Shown in pieces: positions 15,750-23,629 of a stretch of DNA of 27,257 bases. Position 1 is the stretch's first letter, and each line of letters starts with the position of its first letter. The stretch covers positions 1 through 27,257 of the forward strand of contig JAZHPA010000034.1 in NCBI GenBank assembly GCA_051024685.1. Direction: 5' to 3'. The position numbers and the translations under genes were made by a program. Below the pieces are notes generated by a model. The model did no database searches. It had not been told where the DNA came from and worked only from the letters and a program-made list of their open reading frames with translations. The stretch comes from UBA12545 sp051024685 (GTDB taxonomy: Bacteria; Bacillota; DSM-521; Neomoorellales; Neomoorellaceae).

Positions 15750-16319
15750 TCAGCTCGACTTTCTGACGTAGGAAATCACACCACTTTTCCGCGGCGCAGC
15801 CGGCGGCTTTTCCTCCTTCCGATACCCGAGGCACACCGAGTAGAGCGGCTTATACCCCTCCGGTATGCCGAGAACCCTCCTGAAATGATCCGCCTTTGCA
15901 CCCTCAAACGCCATGAGACCGAAGTTCACCCAGCAGGACCCCAGGCCCAGAGCTTCCGCCGCCAGAAGCATGTTTTGTGTAGCCGCGGCACAGGCCGCTG
16001 GAGCAAAAGGCTGTGTTTCGTCCCCTGATACCACGATTACCGTTGGGGCTCCGTGAAAGGCGTGATATTCCGGGTTCTCGCCCAGTGCCCGCAGAAATTC
16101 CACCTCCCGGCTCCGGGCCACCTCCTTGGCCGCCTCGCTCATAGCCCGGATAAGCTCCTTATCCTGGACCACGGTAAAGTGCCAGGGCTGGGAGCCACCG
16201 GGGCTGGGAGCGTAGCTGCCGGCCTCAAGGACCGCCTCAAGATCCTTATCCTCGACCTGCCTATCCTTGTAACTTCTGACACTTCTACGGTTTTTAATGA
16301 TCTGCAGGACCTCACTCAT
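15750..16319 (-). CDS. Nitroreductase-family flavoprotein
   Basis: A 189-residue FMN-dependent nitroreductase-fold protein. IIKNRRSVRSYKDRQV at the N-terminus is the FMN-phosphate-binding signature, APSPGGSQPWHFTVV follows at about residue 37, and GLGSCWVNFG is the C-terminal flavin contact. The length is typical for single-domain members. AAGGAGG lies 13 bases before ATG 16319. It is the last gene of the cleavage-enzyme group and is closed by a terminator. Family members reduce nitro groups, enones, flavins or quinone-like compounds with NAD(P)H; the natural substrate cannot be inferred. Confidence 0.88.
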   Translation of the reverse strand: MSEVLQIIKNRRSVRSYKDRQVEDKDLEAVLEAGSYAPSPGGSQPWHFTVVQDKELIRAMSEAAKEVARSREVEFLRALGENPEYHAFHGAPTVIVVSGDETQPFAPAACAAATQNMLLAAEALGLGSCWVNFGLMAFEGAKADHFRRVLGIPEGYKPLYSVCLGYRKEEKPPAAPRKSGVISYVRKSS

Positions 16320-16370
16320 GTTTGCTTGCCTGCCTCCTTCCTGCGCAGGAGCCCATGCCTTACCGTAGCC

Positions 16371-17537
16371 CTACTCACGCTCAAGGACGACAGATACGCC
16401 CTGTCCGCCTCCGCAGCAGAAGGTAATCAGGCCCGTCTGAAGCCCGCGGCGCTTCAATTCGTATACCATCTTGGTGGTAAGTATGGCACCGGTACCGGCC
16501 AAAGGATGACCCAGCGCAATGGCACCGCCGTTGACATTTAGCTTGTCCATATCTATATTCAGCTCACGAATACAGGCGATGGATTGGGAGGCGAATGCCT
16601 CATTGAGCTCAATAAGATCGATATCTTTCATGGTCATGCCCGTAAGGCGAAACAGCTTCTGGGTGGCCGCCACCGGCCCGATACCCATGATCCGGGGGTC
16701 GACACCGGCAGCTGCATATCCTTTTACTTTGGCCATGATTTCCAGGCCAAGTGCCTTGGCCCTTTGCTTCTCCATGAGCACTACCGCGCCCGCGCCGTCG
16801 CTCATGGGTGAGCTGTTACCCGCCGTCTGGACTCCATCCTTCTTGAAAGCCGGCGGCAGCGCCGCCAGCCCCTCCATCGAACAATCGGGCCTGACGCACT
16901 CGTCTCTAGTCACCACCACCTTCTGCCCTTTCGGCTGGGGGACCTCTACAGGTACTATCTGCTCATCAAAGTACCCGTTCTCCCACGCTTTGGTGGCCTT
17001 ACGATGGCTCAAGAGGGCAAACTCATCGCATTCCTGCCGCGTAATTCCGTACTTTTCTGCCACGTTCTCAGCAGATATCCCCATCGTGACATTTAGTTCG
17101 CCTGGCGCCGTGTGGATAACCGCCCACTGAGGTGGAGCCACCTGATAGGCCTGCACCGGTTTTTCCATAATGTAGCATCTCCGGGAATCACTTTCTACGC
17201 CCCCGGCTACAACGATATCCGCGTACCCGGCCTGTATGAGTATGGCCCCATACGCCACGGCGTTTAGGGAAGCCGCACATTGCCTATCGACGGTTATACC
17301 AGGAACGCTCATGGGCAATCCGGCTGCCAGCAGAACCATGCGGGCCATGTTATTGATTTCATTGTTCATCAAGTTGGCAAATATGACCTCGTCAATCTCT
17401 TCAGGGTTGATCCCGGCTCTCCTTACTGCTTCCTTGACTACCAGTGCCCCAAGCTCATGGGCGGGTACCGGGGCCAGCACCCCGCGGCACCTGCCCACCG
17501 GTGTCCTAACTGCTGAGACAATTACCGCCTCTCTCAT
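16371..17537 (-). CDS. Thiolase 2 (acetyl-CoA C-acyltransferase)
   Basis: A 388-residue thiolase with nucleophile C87 (DRQCAASL), H344 (GHPLAGTGA) and C374 (FCCGGGQG), and NEAFASQ in place. The triad is complete, but the flanking sequences differ from thiolase 1: GHPLAGTGAIL instead of GHPIGASGAR, and a long variable segment (PVQAYQVAPPQWAVIH). ATG 17537 is preferred, since the ATG at 17546 overlaps the GAGAGGTG ribosome site. It follows the beta-keto-acid cleavage gene by 28 bp, suggesting it cleaves the 3-oxoacyl-CoA produced in that branch, possibly acetoacetyl-CoA or a longer or substituted homologue. Confidence 0.92.
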   Translation of the reverse strand: MREAVIVSAVRTPVGRCRGVLAPVPAHELGALVVKEAVRRAGINPEEIDEVIFANLMNNEINNMARMVLLAAGLPMSVPGITVDRQCAASLNAVAYGAILIQAGYADIVVAGGVESDSRRCYIMEKPVQAYQVAPPQWAVIHTAPGELNVTMGISAENVAEKYGITRQECDEFALLSHRKATKAWENGYFDEQIVPVEVPQPKGQKVVVTRDECVRPDCSMEGLAALPPAFKKDGVQTAGNSSPMSDGAGAVVLMEKQRAKALGLEIMAKVKGYAAAGVDPRIMGIGPVAATQKLFRLTGMTMKDIDLIELNEAFASQSIACIRELNIDMDKLNVNGGAIALGHPLAGTGAILTTKMVYELKRRGLQTGLITFCCGGGQGVSVVLERE

Positions 17538-17565
17538 TGCATGCACCTCTCTACGAAAATATCCG

Positions 17566-18402
17566 CTATTTAGCTCCTTTGAGTTTTAAGATGCGTCTCG
17601 CCTCATCAGGGGTAGCAACCTCTTTGTTGGCTTCCTTGATCAGCCTCACGGCTCGCTCCACCAGCTCCACATTGCTGGTCAGCCGGCCCTTCGAATAGTA
17701 GATGTTGTCTTCTAGGCCCACTCTGACATGGCCACCAAGGGCAATAGTGGCATACAATATTGGCAAATGATCTTTACCTATGCCAAAGGCCGACCAGGTA
17801 GCGTCCGGTGGGAGCAATCGCCGGAGATACACCAGGTTCTCAACGGTAGCTCTAGCCGCACCAAGCACACCAAGGCAGAGCTGGAAATGCGGCGGCCGCT
17901 TTATTAAGCCTTTCTCCAGGTAATACTCCGCAACATGGATCATGCCCATGTCGAACACTTCAATCTCCGGCTTGATATCATTCTCCAGCATGACTTGGGC
18001 TAGCCTCTCCAAAAACTGCGGAGAGTTCATGAATACCCCCAGAGGCATCCAGTTAAAACTACCGGCGTCAAAGGATGCCATCTCTGGCTTAATCTCGATG
18101 AGGTGGGCCATACGCTGCTCATCAGTAGCCCGCTCGTCTCCCGACGTCGTCAGGTTGATAACCACATCGCACTTCCTCCGGATAAGCTCTACGGTCTTCT
18201 TGAACCTCTCAGCGTCCATGGTACCGCGGGCGTTCTCATCCCGCATATGGAGGTGTACAACTGCCGCGCCGGCCTTCCAGCACTGGTAGGCATCCTCGGC
18301 AATCTCCTCAGGCGTAATGGGTACATTCGGATTGGCCGCTTTAGGGGTTACCGCCCCCGTAAGCGCTGCCGTAACAATCACTTTATTCTCTAAGTCACCC
18401 AT
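17566..18402 (-). CDS. Beta-keto acid cleavage enzyme (BKACE, DUF849)
   Basis: A 278-residue TIM-barrel member of the BKACE family, of which Kce (3-keto-5-aminohexanoate cleavage) is the type. The zinc ligands are visible: H50 and H52 in VVHLHMRD and E231 in VGLEDN, with D232 next to it; INLTTSGDERA is the substrate-carboxylate region. These enzymes react a free beta-keto acid with acetyl-CoA to give acetoacetate and a new acyl-CoA. AGGAGGTG lies 8 bases before ATG 18402. The partner just upstream is a carnitine/lambda-crystallin-type dehydrogenase, which would make the beta-keto acid. Known family substrates include 5-amino-3-oxohexanoate, dehydrocarnitine, 3-oxoadipate and triacetate. Lysine-fermentation partners (kamDE, kdd, kal) are not in the window. 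Confidence 0.92.
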   Translation of the reverse strand: MGDLENKVIVTAALTGAVTPKAANPNVPITPEEIAEDAYQCWKAGAAVVHLHMRDENARGTMDAERFKKTVELIRRKCDVVINLTTSGDERATDEQRMAHLIEIKPEMASFDAGSFNWMPLGVFMNSPQFLERLAQVMLENDIKPEIEVFDMGMIHVAEYYLEKGLIKRPPHFQLCLGVLGAARATVENLVYLRRLLPPDATWSAFGIGKDHLPILYATIALGGHVRVGLEDNIYYSKGRLTSNVELVERAVRLIKEANKEVATPDEARRILKLKGAK

Positions 18403-18447
18403 TTACAAGGCACCTCCTGTATGCGCGTTACCTTTGTGCAACTTGAG

Positions 18448-19413
18448 TTACAACTTACGGTGCAGCTTCAGCAGCTCAATCAACACATTGTCCCTGAACT
18501 CGGCAATCTCCTCAACCTTCTTGCCAAGCTCAGGGGGCCGGTGTTCGATTTCCTCCAGCACGCCCTGATAGGCTATATCCGGCCAGCCCTCCGGCTCCTT
18601 TGTCCAGACGGCGAGATCGCGAAGCCTCATTTCGGTGGATTCTTTAAGAGCACTCATGAGGCCCTTAATGCCTTTTTCGCCGCCGCCCAGATGATAGGCC
18701 AGATTAGGACCTAGGGCCGCATACCGCAGTCCTGGGCCGTACACCACTGCTTTATCAATATCCTCCACCGAGCACACGCCCCGCACCACAAGATCAATAG
18801 CTTCGCGGTACAGGGCCAGCTGCAGCCGGTTGGCGATAAACCCAACTACTTCTTTCTTGAGCACTACAGGCTCCTTGCCCAACTTGGCATAGAAATCATA
18901 GGCAGTCTGCACTGCCTCATCGCTTGTCCGTTCTCCCTTGATAATTTCGACCAGCGGTATTAGGTGGGGTGGGTTATAGGGATGGCCTCCCAGAAACCTC
19001 TCGGGATAACGGAGTGGCTTTGCGATCTCGCTTATCAGCAGGCCGGACGTGCTGGTAGCTATTATAGTCGACGGGTCCGTATACTCTTCAACTTCCCCCA
19101 GTACCGCTTTTTTAAGATCATAATCTTCCGGAAGCGACTCCTGTATAAACTGCACCCCTTGAACCGCGGTCTTAATATCTGTGGTATATTCTACCATCTC
19201 GAGGGCTTGCTTCACAAAATCCTGGGCCAGCACGTTCTTCTTCACGAGAAATCCAAGGTTTTTCTGAATGGCGTTCCTTATTCGTTCCAGCGATTCCGGC
19301 CGCCGCGTATACACGACTACTGGCATGCCCTTCATGAGGAAGTTGGTCGCCCAGCTGGCGCCAATCACCCCTGCACCCAGGCAGCTTACCCTCTTAATGT
19401 CCTTGACGTCCAT
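18448..19413 (-). CDS. Carnitine/lambda-crystallin-type 3-hydroxyacid dehydrogenase
   Basis: A 321-residue relative of 3-hydroxyacyl-CoA dehydrogenase: Rossmann motif SCLGAGVIGASWA, catalytic His in GGHPYNPPHLIPLVE, Asn in VGFIANRLQLALYREA, and a C-terminal extension (GLRYAALGPNLAYHLGGGE). HPYNPPHLIPLVE is characteristic of the L-carnitine dehydrogenase/L-gulonate dehydrogenase (lambda-crystallin) branch, which acts on free hydroxyacids rather than CoA esters. The start is ATG 19413, with GGGAGGGAG upstream; the frame is open further upstream but runs through a hairpin. It lies 45 bp before the BKACE gene. Together they would convert a beta-hydroxy acid to a beta-keto acid and then to acyl-CoA plus acetoacetate. 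L-carnitine and 3-hydroxy-5-oxohexanoate (phloroglucinol route) are the best known precedents. Confidence 0.88.
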   Translation of the reverse strand: MDVKDIKRVSCLGAGVIGASWATNFLMKGMPVVVYTRRPESLERIRNAIQKNLGFLVKKNVLAQDFVKQALEMVEYTTDIKTAVQGVQFIQESLPEDYDLKKAVLGEVEEYTDPSTIIATSTSGLLISEIAKPLRYPERFLGGHPYNPPHLIPLVEIIKGERTSDEAVQTAYDFYAKLGKEPVVLKKEVVGFIANRLQLALYREAIDLVVRGVCSVEDIDKAVVYGPGLRYAALGPNLAYHLGGGEKGIKGLMSALKESTEMRLRDLAVWTKEPEGWPDIAYQGVLEEIEHRPPELGKKVEEIAEFRDNVLIELLKLHRKL

Positions 19414-19470
19414 CGTTTCGACTCCCTCCCCTCCAGTGGTGCTATCCCTTTCCCTGCCCTTACTTCTATT

Positions 19471-19495
19471 AAAGGGCCAGCCTAGGGGCTGGCCC
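19471..19495 (-). terminator. Probable intrinsic terminator after SDR 2
   Basis: A perfect 9-bp GC-rich stem (19495-19487 with 19482-19474) with a 4-nt loop is followed on the minus strand by TTTAATAG. It lies between the end of the short-chain dehydrogenase at 19609 and the dehydrogenase start at 19413. It may instead be a leader attenuator for the downstream dehydrogenase-BKACE group, given the preceding conserved motifs. Confidence 0.5.
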
Positions 19496-19516
19496 TCGCC
19501 CGTTACATGGCACCCT

Positions 19517-19594
19517 TTAGTAGTTAGTAAGTAAGCATGAAGGCTAACCCAAGGAACACCCCGCAAATAGTACTCGCTCCCTACCTCGGGTGCC
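19517..19594. repeat. Shared intergenic motif, copy 2
   Basis: TTAGTAGTTAGTA (19517-19529) and ACCTCGGGTGCC (19583-19594) are identical to the pair at 3376-3402, but here they lie 53 bp apart instead of 2. GGCACCC also occurs at 19509-19515, so on the minus strand GGCACCC and GGGTGCC bracket the region as an inverted repeat. It lies upstream of the dehydrogenase-BKACE group. Confidence 0.45.
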
Positions 19595-19608
19595 TTCCCA
19601 CCACGTTT

Positions 19609-20382
19609 CTAGCCTATGGCCGTAAGCCCGCCGTCCGGGTAGAGGACCTGACCCGTCACAAAGTCCGACGCAGGAGACGCAAGATAGACGGCCGCTCCAA
19701 TAATGTCCTCCGGCAACCCTAGCCGGCCCAGCGGAATATTACGGGTATACTTTTCTTTACCTTCGGGGTCCTGCTGAATAAATTTGGCTACCATCTTGGT
19801 TTCCGTAAGGGCGGGCCCGATAGCGTTAACCGTTATGTTGTAGGGCGCCAGTTCCACCGCAAGAGTTCGCGTCAGCATATCCAGGGCCCCTTTGCTGGCA
19901 CAGTAGGCCGTATTACCTCCTCCGCAAGCCCTGATGCCCCTAACGGAGGAAATGTTGATTATCTTGCCATACTTCTGCTGCACCATAACTTTAGCAAATT
20001 CCTTACAGCAAATCATTACCCCTCGCACGTTCACCCGGAACAAGGCATCCCATTCTTCCATGGGAAATTCCAGCGCCGGATACTTTACGTTGTATCCCTG
20101 GGAATTTACCAGTATGTGCACTGTGCCCATTTCAGCCACGGCACGGCGGACAAGTTCCTGAACGCTACTCTCCACACTGCAGTCGACCTGGAAAACCTTT
20201 ACTTCCTTCCCAATCTCCTGTTGAATTTCTTCCGCCGCCTGTTTCAAGCCATCCAAGTTTCTGCTCGCAATGGCCACCTGGGCGCCGTAAAAGGCCAAGC
20301 CCTTGGCAACGGCTGCTCCCAGGCCGCCTCCTCCTCCGATTACTACAGCATTTTTCCCTTTTAAGGAAAATACATCTTCCAT
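19609..20382 (-). CDS. Short-chain dehydrogenase/reductase 2
   Basis: A 257-residue classical SDR with IGGGGGLG as the cofactor loop, catalytic Ser in INISSVRG and YCASK for Tyr/Lys. The usual NNAG is NSQG here (LVNSQGYN), a variation seen in some family members. It ends GQVLYPDGGLTAIG. The start ATG 20382 follows a GGAGGGG site. It is 81 bp downstream of the cupin gene and probably co-transcribed from the promoter at 20870-20898. It is distinct in sequence from SDR 1, so it likely handles another alcohol/ketone step. If the BKACE module belongs to a phloroglucinol-like route, this position would suit a ring reductase, but that is speculation. Confidence 0.88.
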   Translation of the reverse strand: MEDVFSLKGKNAVVIGGGGGLGAAVAKGLAFYGAQVAIASRNLDGLKQAAEEIQQEIGKEVKVFQVDCSVESSVQELVRRAVAEMGTVHILVNSQGYNVKYPALEFPMEEWDALFRVNVRGVMICCKEFAKVMVQQKYGKIINISSVRGIRACGGGNTAYCASKGALDMLTRTLAVELAPYNITVNAIGPALTETKMVAKFIQQDPEGKEKYTRNIPLGRLGLPEDIIGAAVYLASPASDFVTGQVLYPDGGLTAIG

Positions 20383-20463
20383 GGTGCTGTCCCCTCCAAC
20401 ATTTGGACTGGCCGCTTTTGTGCTCCAATGGTCGTACCATGCCGCCTCAGTGTGGCCGACCTA

Positions 20464-20802
20464 TTAGTCCGGCTGCGCCATTATAACCAGCATCGCCGCC
20501 GGCTTATTGGTTTCATTGATAAGCTCCCTGCCCTCCCCGGGGCCGATGTATATCGAATCCCACGCCTTAAGCTTTATCTTTCCTTCAGCCGATATCACCG
20601 TCATTTCACCTTCTAAGACGAAGTAGACCCGTTCCGCTGGCGCGCTGTCATACTCCGCTCCTCCGCCCGGCAGGAAGTACGACAGCCCAACCCAAAACCT
20701 CTGCGCCCCGCTTTCTTCTCTGCCGTGCAGCCTTAACGCCGTCATGTTAAAGTGTTTGGGCGCCACATACGGCTTTGCCGCCTCTACCTCAATTTTCTTC
20801 AC
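20464..20802 (-). CDS. Small cupin-domain protein lacking usual metal histidines
   Basis: A 112-residue single-cupin protein. The segment LSYFLPGGGAEYDSAPAERV with YFVLEGEMTVISAEG, then WDSIYIGPGEGRELIN, reproduces the two cupin motifs. The metal-binding HxH of motif 1 is replaced (AEYDSAP) and the motif 2 His is a Glu or Asn region (GEGRELIN), so classical metal binding is unlikely. GTG 20802 is the start, with GGAGGGGAGG 8 bases upstream. It is first after a sigma-A-like promoter and precedes SDR 2. Possible roles are ligand sensing, isomerisation, or stabilising a partner enzyme. Confidence 0.8.
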   Translation of the reverse strand: MKKIEVEAAKPYVAPKHFNMTALRLHGREESGAQRFWVGLSYFLPGGGAEYDSAPAERVYFVLEGEMTVISAEGKIKLKAWDSIYIGPGEGRELINETNKPAAMLVIMAQPD

Positions 20803-21146
20803 CCTGTTTTCCTCCCCTCCGAACTGTAAGGGCCGGGGCTTCAGCTCCAGTCCTTTTCTCCTGAGTTTGATAATAGAACAAATGTTTGTAAATGTGAAAT
20901 ACAGTATTAAACCAGTCATTATGCACAGACTGCATAAGCGGTGGTCCTGCTCCCCGCCAACCGCGTTCCAGAACGCCTTGGAAAGGCTTCCAACCACAGC
21001 TATAATCATTTTAGTGGAAAATGAAGGAGAGTTTCTCATCCACATCTGCATCCGCTGACAGCACACAGGAAACGCTTACCGCGAGCTGACAGGTGGCGGA
21101 CCAGCGGACCCCACGGAAGTGCTTTTCCCAGAGGGAGGGGAGGAAG
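20803..21146. other. Divergent intergenic region, cupin / C-N hydrolase
   Basis: These 344 bases separate the only plus-strand gene from the minus-strand cupin. The left half carries a clear minus-strand promoter (20870-20898). Between its hexamers is ACAAATGTTTGT (20878-20889), an inverted repeat that could be an operator. No clear plus-strand promoter was found, and no RNA gene was recognised in the remainder. Confidence 0.5.
20870..20898 (-). promoter_or_regulatory. Sigma-A promoter for cupin-SDR unit
   Basis: On the minus strand TTCACA (20898-20893) and TATTAT (20875-20870) are separated by exactly 17 bases, each one base or so from consensus. They lie 68 bp before the cupin GTG in an AT-rich island within otherwise GC-rich sequence. 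This is the best promoter seen in the window. Confidence 0.65.
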
Positions 21147-21941
21147 ATGAGCGTCTATAAGCTTAGCATCGTCCAGTTCTCACCGGACAGGACGTCTCTA
21201 ACCAAAAACCTTGCTGCCATGGAACAATACTTATCGCAGGTCCCCGCCGACGCAGACTTCATCCTGTTACCCGAGGCCTGGCTGGGGACTACCGTTCTCC
21301 CTTGGGAAACATACAAGGAAGTAGTCACTTCACTGTACGCACGGTTATGCTGTCCTGATGCTCTCTTGGTGGGCGGAGCCCAGTACGTGAGAGCGGGCCA
21401 AAAAGTATACTGCCGAGGTATGGCCTTCGGCGGTACTTCGGGCGTCGCCGTAACGTACGAGAAGATTTTCCCCTCCCAGGCGGTCGGCGAAAGACTTAAT
21501 GTCTCTCCCGGCAGCACCTTACCCGTACTTGACTTCCGGGGAGTCCGGCTGGGCATCGTGATATGCGTCGACCTCTTTTATCCAGAGTTAGTCCGCAGTC
21601 TGGCCCTCCGAGGTGCCTCCTTAATACTCAATCCAGTGACTGTACCTGCCAATCGGATTTCGTTGTGGCAGAGCATAGGAATGACGCGGGCCGCTGAAAA
21701 CACTGTATTCCTGGCGGTGGCCAACAATACCCAGATCCTCTACCGTGACGGTAGAGAAGTGCCCGGTCAAAGCTTTTTGGCCTATCCCGACGGGTGTACC
21801 CTTCTCACCTGTGGCCCGGAGCCAGGTGTGTACACCTTTACCTTTGACCTATCCTTAATAACACAGGTCCGACAGAGATGGCCCTATCTGACTGATGTTA
21901 AGCTTAATCGCAAAAAGATATGGGGGTTTATCCCCCACTAA
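21147..21941 (+). CDS. Nitrilase-superfamily C-N hydrolase
   Basis: A 264-residue carbon-nitrogen hydrolase, the only plus-strand gene. The Glu-Lys-Cys triad is complete: E43 (LLPEAW), K106 (YEKIFPS) and C140 (GIVICVDLFYPE). Conserved ILNPVTVP and AAENTVFLAVANNT follow. The length and CVDLFYPE are more typical of amidases such as omega-amidase or N-carbamoyl hydrolases than of true nitrilases. ATG 21147 sits just after GGGGAGG, and the frame upstream of it has no family resemblance. It is transcribed divergently from the cupin and convergently with the dehydrogenase at 21964-22851. It may release ammonia from an amide or related precursor of the pathway (inference). Confidence 0.88.
   Translation: MSVYKLSIVQFSPDRTSLTKNLAAMEQYLSQVPADADFILLPEAWLGTTVLPWETYKEVVTSLYARLCCPDALLVGGAQYVRAGQKVYCRGMAFGGTSGVAVTYEKIFPSQAVGERLNVSPGSTLPVLDFRGVRLGIVICVDLFYPELVRSLALRGASLILNPVTVPANRISLWQSIGMTRAAENTVFLAVANNTQILYRDGREVPGQSFLAYPDGCTLLTCGPEPGVYTFTFDLSLITQVRQRWPYLTDVKLNRKKIWGFIPH
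21912..21937 (-). terminator. Intrinsic terminator inside hydrolase 3' end
   Basis: On the minus strand TGGGGG and CCCCCA (21937-21932 and 21926-21921) form a stem over a 5-nt loop, followed within 4 bases by TTTTT (21916-21912). It lies 27 bp beyond the stop of the dehydrogenase gene and within the last codons of the convergent plus-strand hydrolase. Confidence 0.65.
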
Positions 21942-21963
21942 ACAGTAAAACAGTAAAAGCGCC

Positions 21964-22851
21964 CTACTTTTCCTCTGCCTTCTCCTCGTACGTGTAGAAT
22001 CCTTTCCCGGTCTTACGTCCCCACTCCCCGCGGGCAACCCTTTCTACCAGGGCGGGATAGGGTTTCTTGGCAGGGTCCCCTGTCTCGCGGAAGCGGTTCA
22101 TACGCGTCTGATATACAAGGTCAAGGCCTATAAGGTCCATAATCTTAAACGGTCCCAGGGGCTGCCCTAGGGCGTGTCTAACCGCGGTATCGATGTCCTC
22201 GTAAGACGCGATACCCATATCATGAAGGTAGAGCGCCTCGTCCAGCATAGCGTCGATAATACGGTTTACTACAAAACCGGGGATCTCCCGGTGAATTAAA
22301 ATAGGTATCTTGCCCATGCTCTTGCTTACTCCTATTACTACTTCAGCCGTCTCGTCCGAGACGTGGGGCCCCTTTACCACTTCTACAACCTTCACCACCA
22401 GCGGCGGATTAAAAAAGTGCAGGTTGCATACTTTCTCGGGTCGCTTCGTGGCGTCCGCAATTCTGGAACTCCCCATGAAGGAACTGTTGGTAACCAGTAC
22501 AGCGTGAGGAGGCGCAATTCTGTCCAGCTCCGCAAATAGCTGACGTTTTTGCTCCAGAACCTCTGCAATACTTTCAATAATAAAATCTGCCTGGCTCGCA
22601 CCCTCTTCAAGCGATGAAGTAAACTGCAGCCGGGAACGAGCCGCCCGGGCAGCCTCTTCATCGATCCGCCCCTTACTCACCTGAGATGAAAGGTACTCGT
22701 CCACCCGCTTTTCCACCTTGGCCAGCTTTGAAGGAGTCCTCCCCACGCACTTCACCTCATAGCCTGCCAGGGCCGCGCAGAGCGCAATTTCGTGACCCAT
22801 AACGCCGGCACCAACCACGCATATTCTCTTGATCCCTGGATACGTTCCCAT
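21964..22851 (-). CDS. 3-Hydroxyacyl-CoA dehydrogenase 3
   Basis: A 295-residue 3-hydroxyacyl-CoA dehydrogenase: Rossmann motif CVVGAGVMGHEIA, catalytic His in CNLHFFNPP, Glu in VKVVEVVKG, Asn in GFVVNRII, and C-terminal GKGFYTYEE. The cofactor loop (CVGRTPSK, with Arg after the second strand) differs from Hbd (LCDVEER), which may mean NADP preference (inference). ATG 22851 is taken over the TTG at 22857 because AGGAG lies 10 bases upstream. It is last in the group with the glycyl-radical-type enzyme, 37 bp after the Fe-S flavoprotein, so it likely acts on that group's product. Confidence 0.9.
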   Translation of the reverse strand: MGTYPGIKRICVVGAGVMGHEIALCAALAGYEVKCVGRTPSKLAKVEKRVDEYLSSQVSKGRIDEEAARAARSRLQFTSSLEEGASQADFIIESIAEVLEQKRQLFAELDRIAPPHAVLVTNSSFMGSSRIADATKRPEKVCNLHFFNPPLVVKVVEVVKGPHVSDETAEVVIGVSKSMGKIPILIHREIPGFVVNRIIDAMLDEALYLHDMGIASYEDIDTAVRHALGQPLGPFKIMDLIGLDLVYQTRMNRFRETGDPAKKPYPALVERVARGEWGRKTGKGFYTYEEKAEEK

Positions 22852-22888
22852 GCTCAATCATCTCCTGTTCCATATGAGTTTACAATAA

Positions 22889-23533
22889 TTAGATCACGCT
22901 GCCGCTTTTTGCAGCGGCTAAAAGCTTTGCCCACTTTACAACATTCCTGCCCAGAACACGGCACTCGCGTAATGCCAGCAAGTCATCCTCAACGCTTCTC
23001 CTCCAGATTACTCTATCTCCCTCCAGCGCCCCAAAAAGCGTTCCCATGGCACCACTGTTATAAAGGCGGTTCTCCTGGTCACGGCTGTCTACGAGCACCA
23101 TCCCCATACTTATCAGAAAACGCTCGAGGATTGCCTGAACAATCTCCTGCCCGCCGTTTCTCAAACCTGCGTGGGTTACGGCAGCACCAACCTTGCCCCG
23201 CAGGACATTGCACTTCATATGCAGCCAACGCATCCGGTCCATAAAGTCCTTCATCAGGCCCGTCACATTATATACATACACCGGCGATCCCAGTACTATC
23301 GCATCGGCAGCCTTCATCTGATTTACCAGCCATTCCATATCGTCATCCTTAATGGAACACTCTACGGCTTTCAGACAGTGATCACAGGCAAGGCACGGCT
23401 TGATCCTGTAATCGCTCAGCTCAATAAAGTCCGTCTCCGCCCCAAGGCTTCTAGCTTCTTCCAGTACGGTTTGCAATAACCTGGCAGTATTGCGACCCTT
23501 GCGGTGGCTCCCATTAATGGCCAGTACTTTCAT
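22889..23533 (-). CDS. Iron-sulfur flavoprotein / NAD(P)H-dependent FMN reductase-like
   Basis: A 214-residue flavodoxin-fold protein. VLAINGSHRKGRNTARLL is the FMN-phosphate loop, and GSPVYVYNVTGLMKDFMDR the flavin-ring segment. C47, C50, C53 and C59 (CxxCxxC-x5-C) give the compact cysteine motif of archaeal/clostridial iron-sulfur flavoproteins, implying a [4Fe-4S] cluster. ATG 23533 is preferred to GTG 23545. It lies between the activase and the third 3-hydroxyacyl-CoA dehydrogenase, 96 bp from the former. A low-potential electron carrier that could supply the radical-SAM activase or a flavoenzyme is plausible, but not shown by sequence. Confidence 0.87.
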   Translation of the reverse strand: MKVLAINGSHRKGRNTARLLQTVLEEARSLGAETDFIELSDYRIKPCLACDHCLKAVECSIKDDDMEWLVNQMKAADAIVLGSPVYVYNVTGLMKDFMDRMRWLHMKCNVLRGKVGAAVTHAGLRNGGQEIVQAILERFLISMGMVLVDSRDQENRLYNSGAMGTLFGALEGDRVIWRRSVEDDLLALRECRVLGRNVVKWAKLLAAAKSGSVI

Positions 23534-23629
23534 ACCCACTTTCACCTACCCTAGCTACAAATCTTGCGGCAATATTCACCACCCGATCAGCTTGAAGCTC
23601 CCCCAAGGGGTATTTGGTCCCGGAGCGAT

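Noticed and set aside
19508..19570. T-box-like string TAAAGGGTGCC on the minus strand before a GC-rich hairpin
   Set aside because: The conserved TGGN bulge and the rest of the antiterminator consensus are missing, and the downstream gene is not an aminoacyl-tRNA or amino acid gene.
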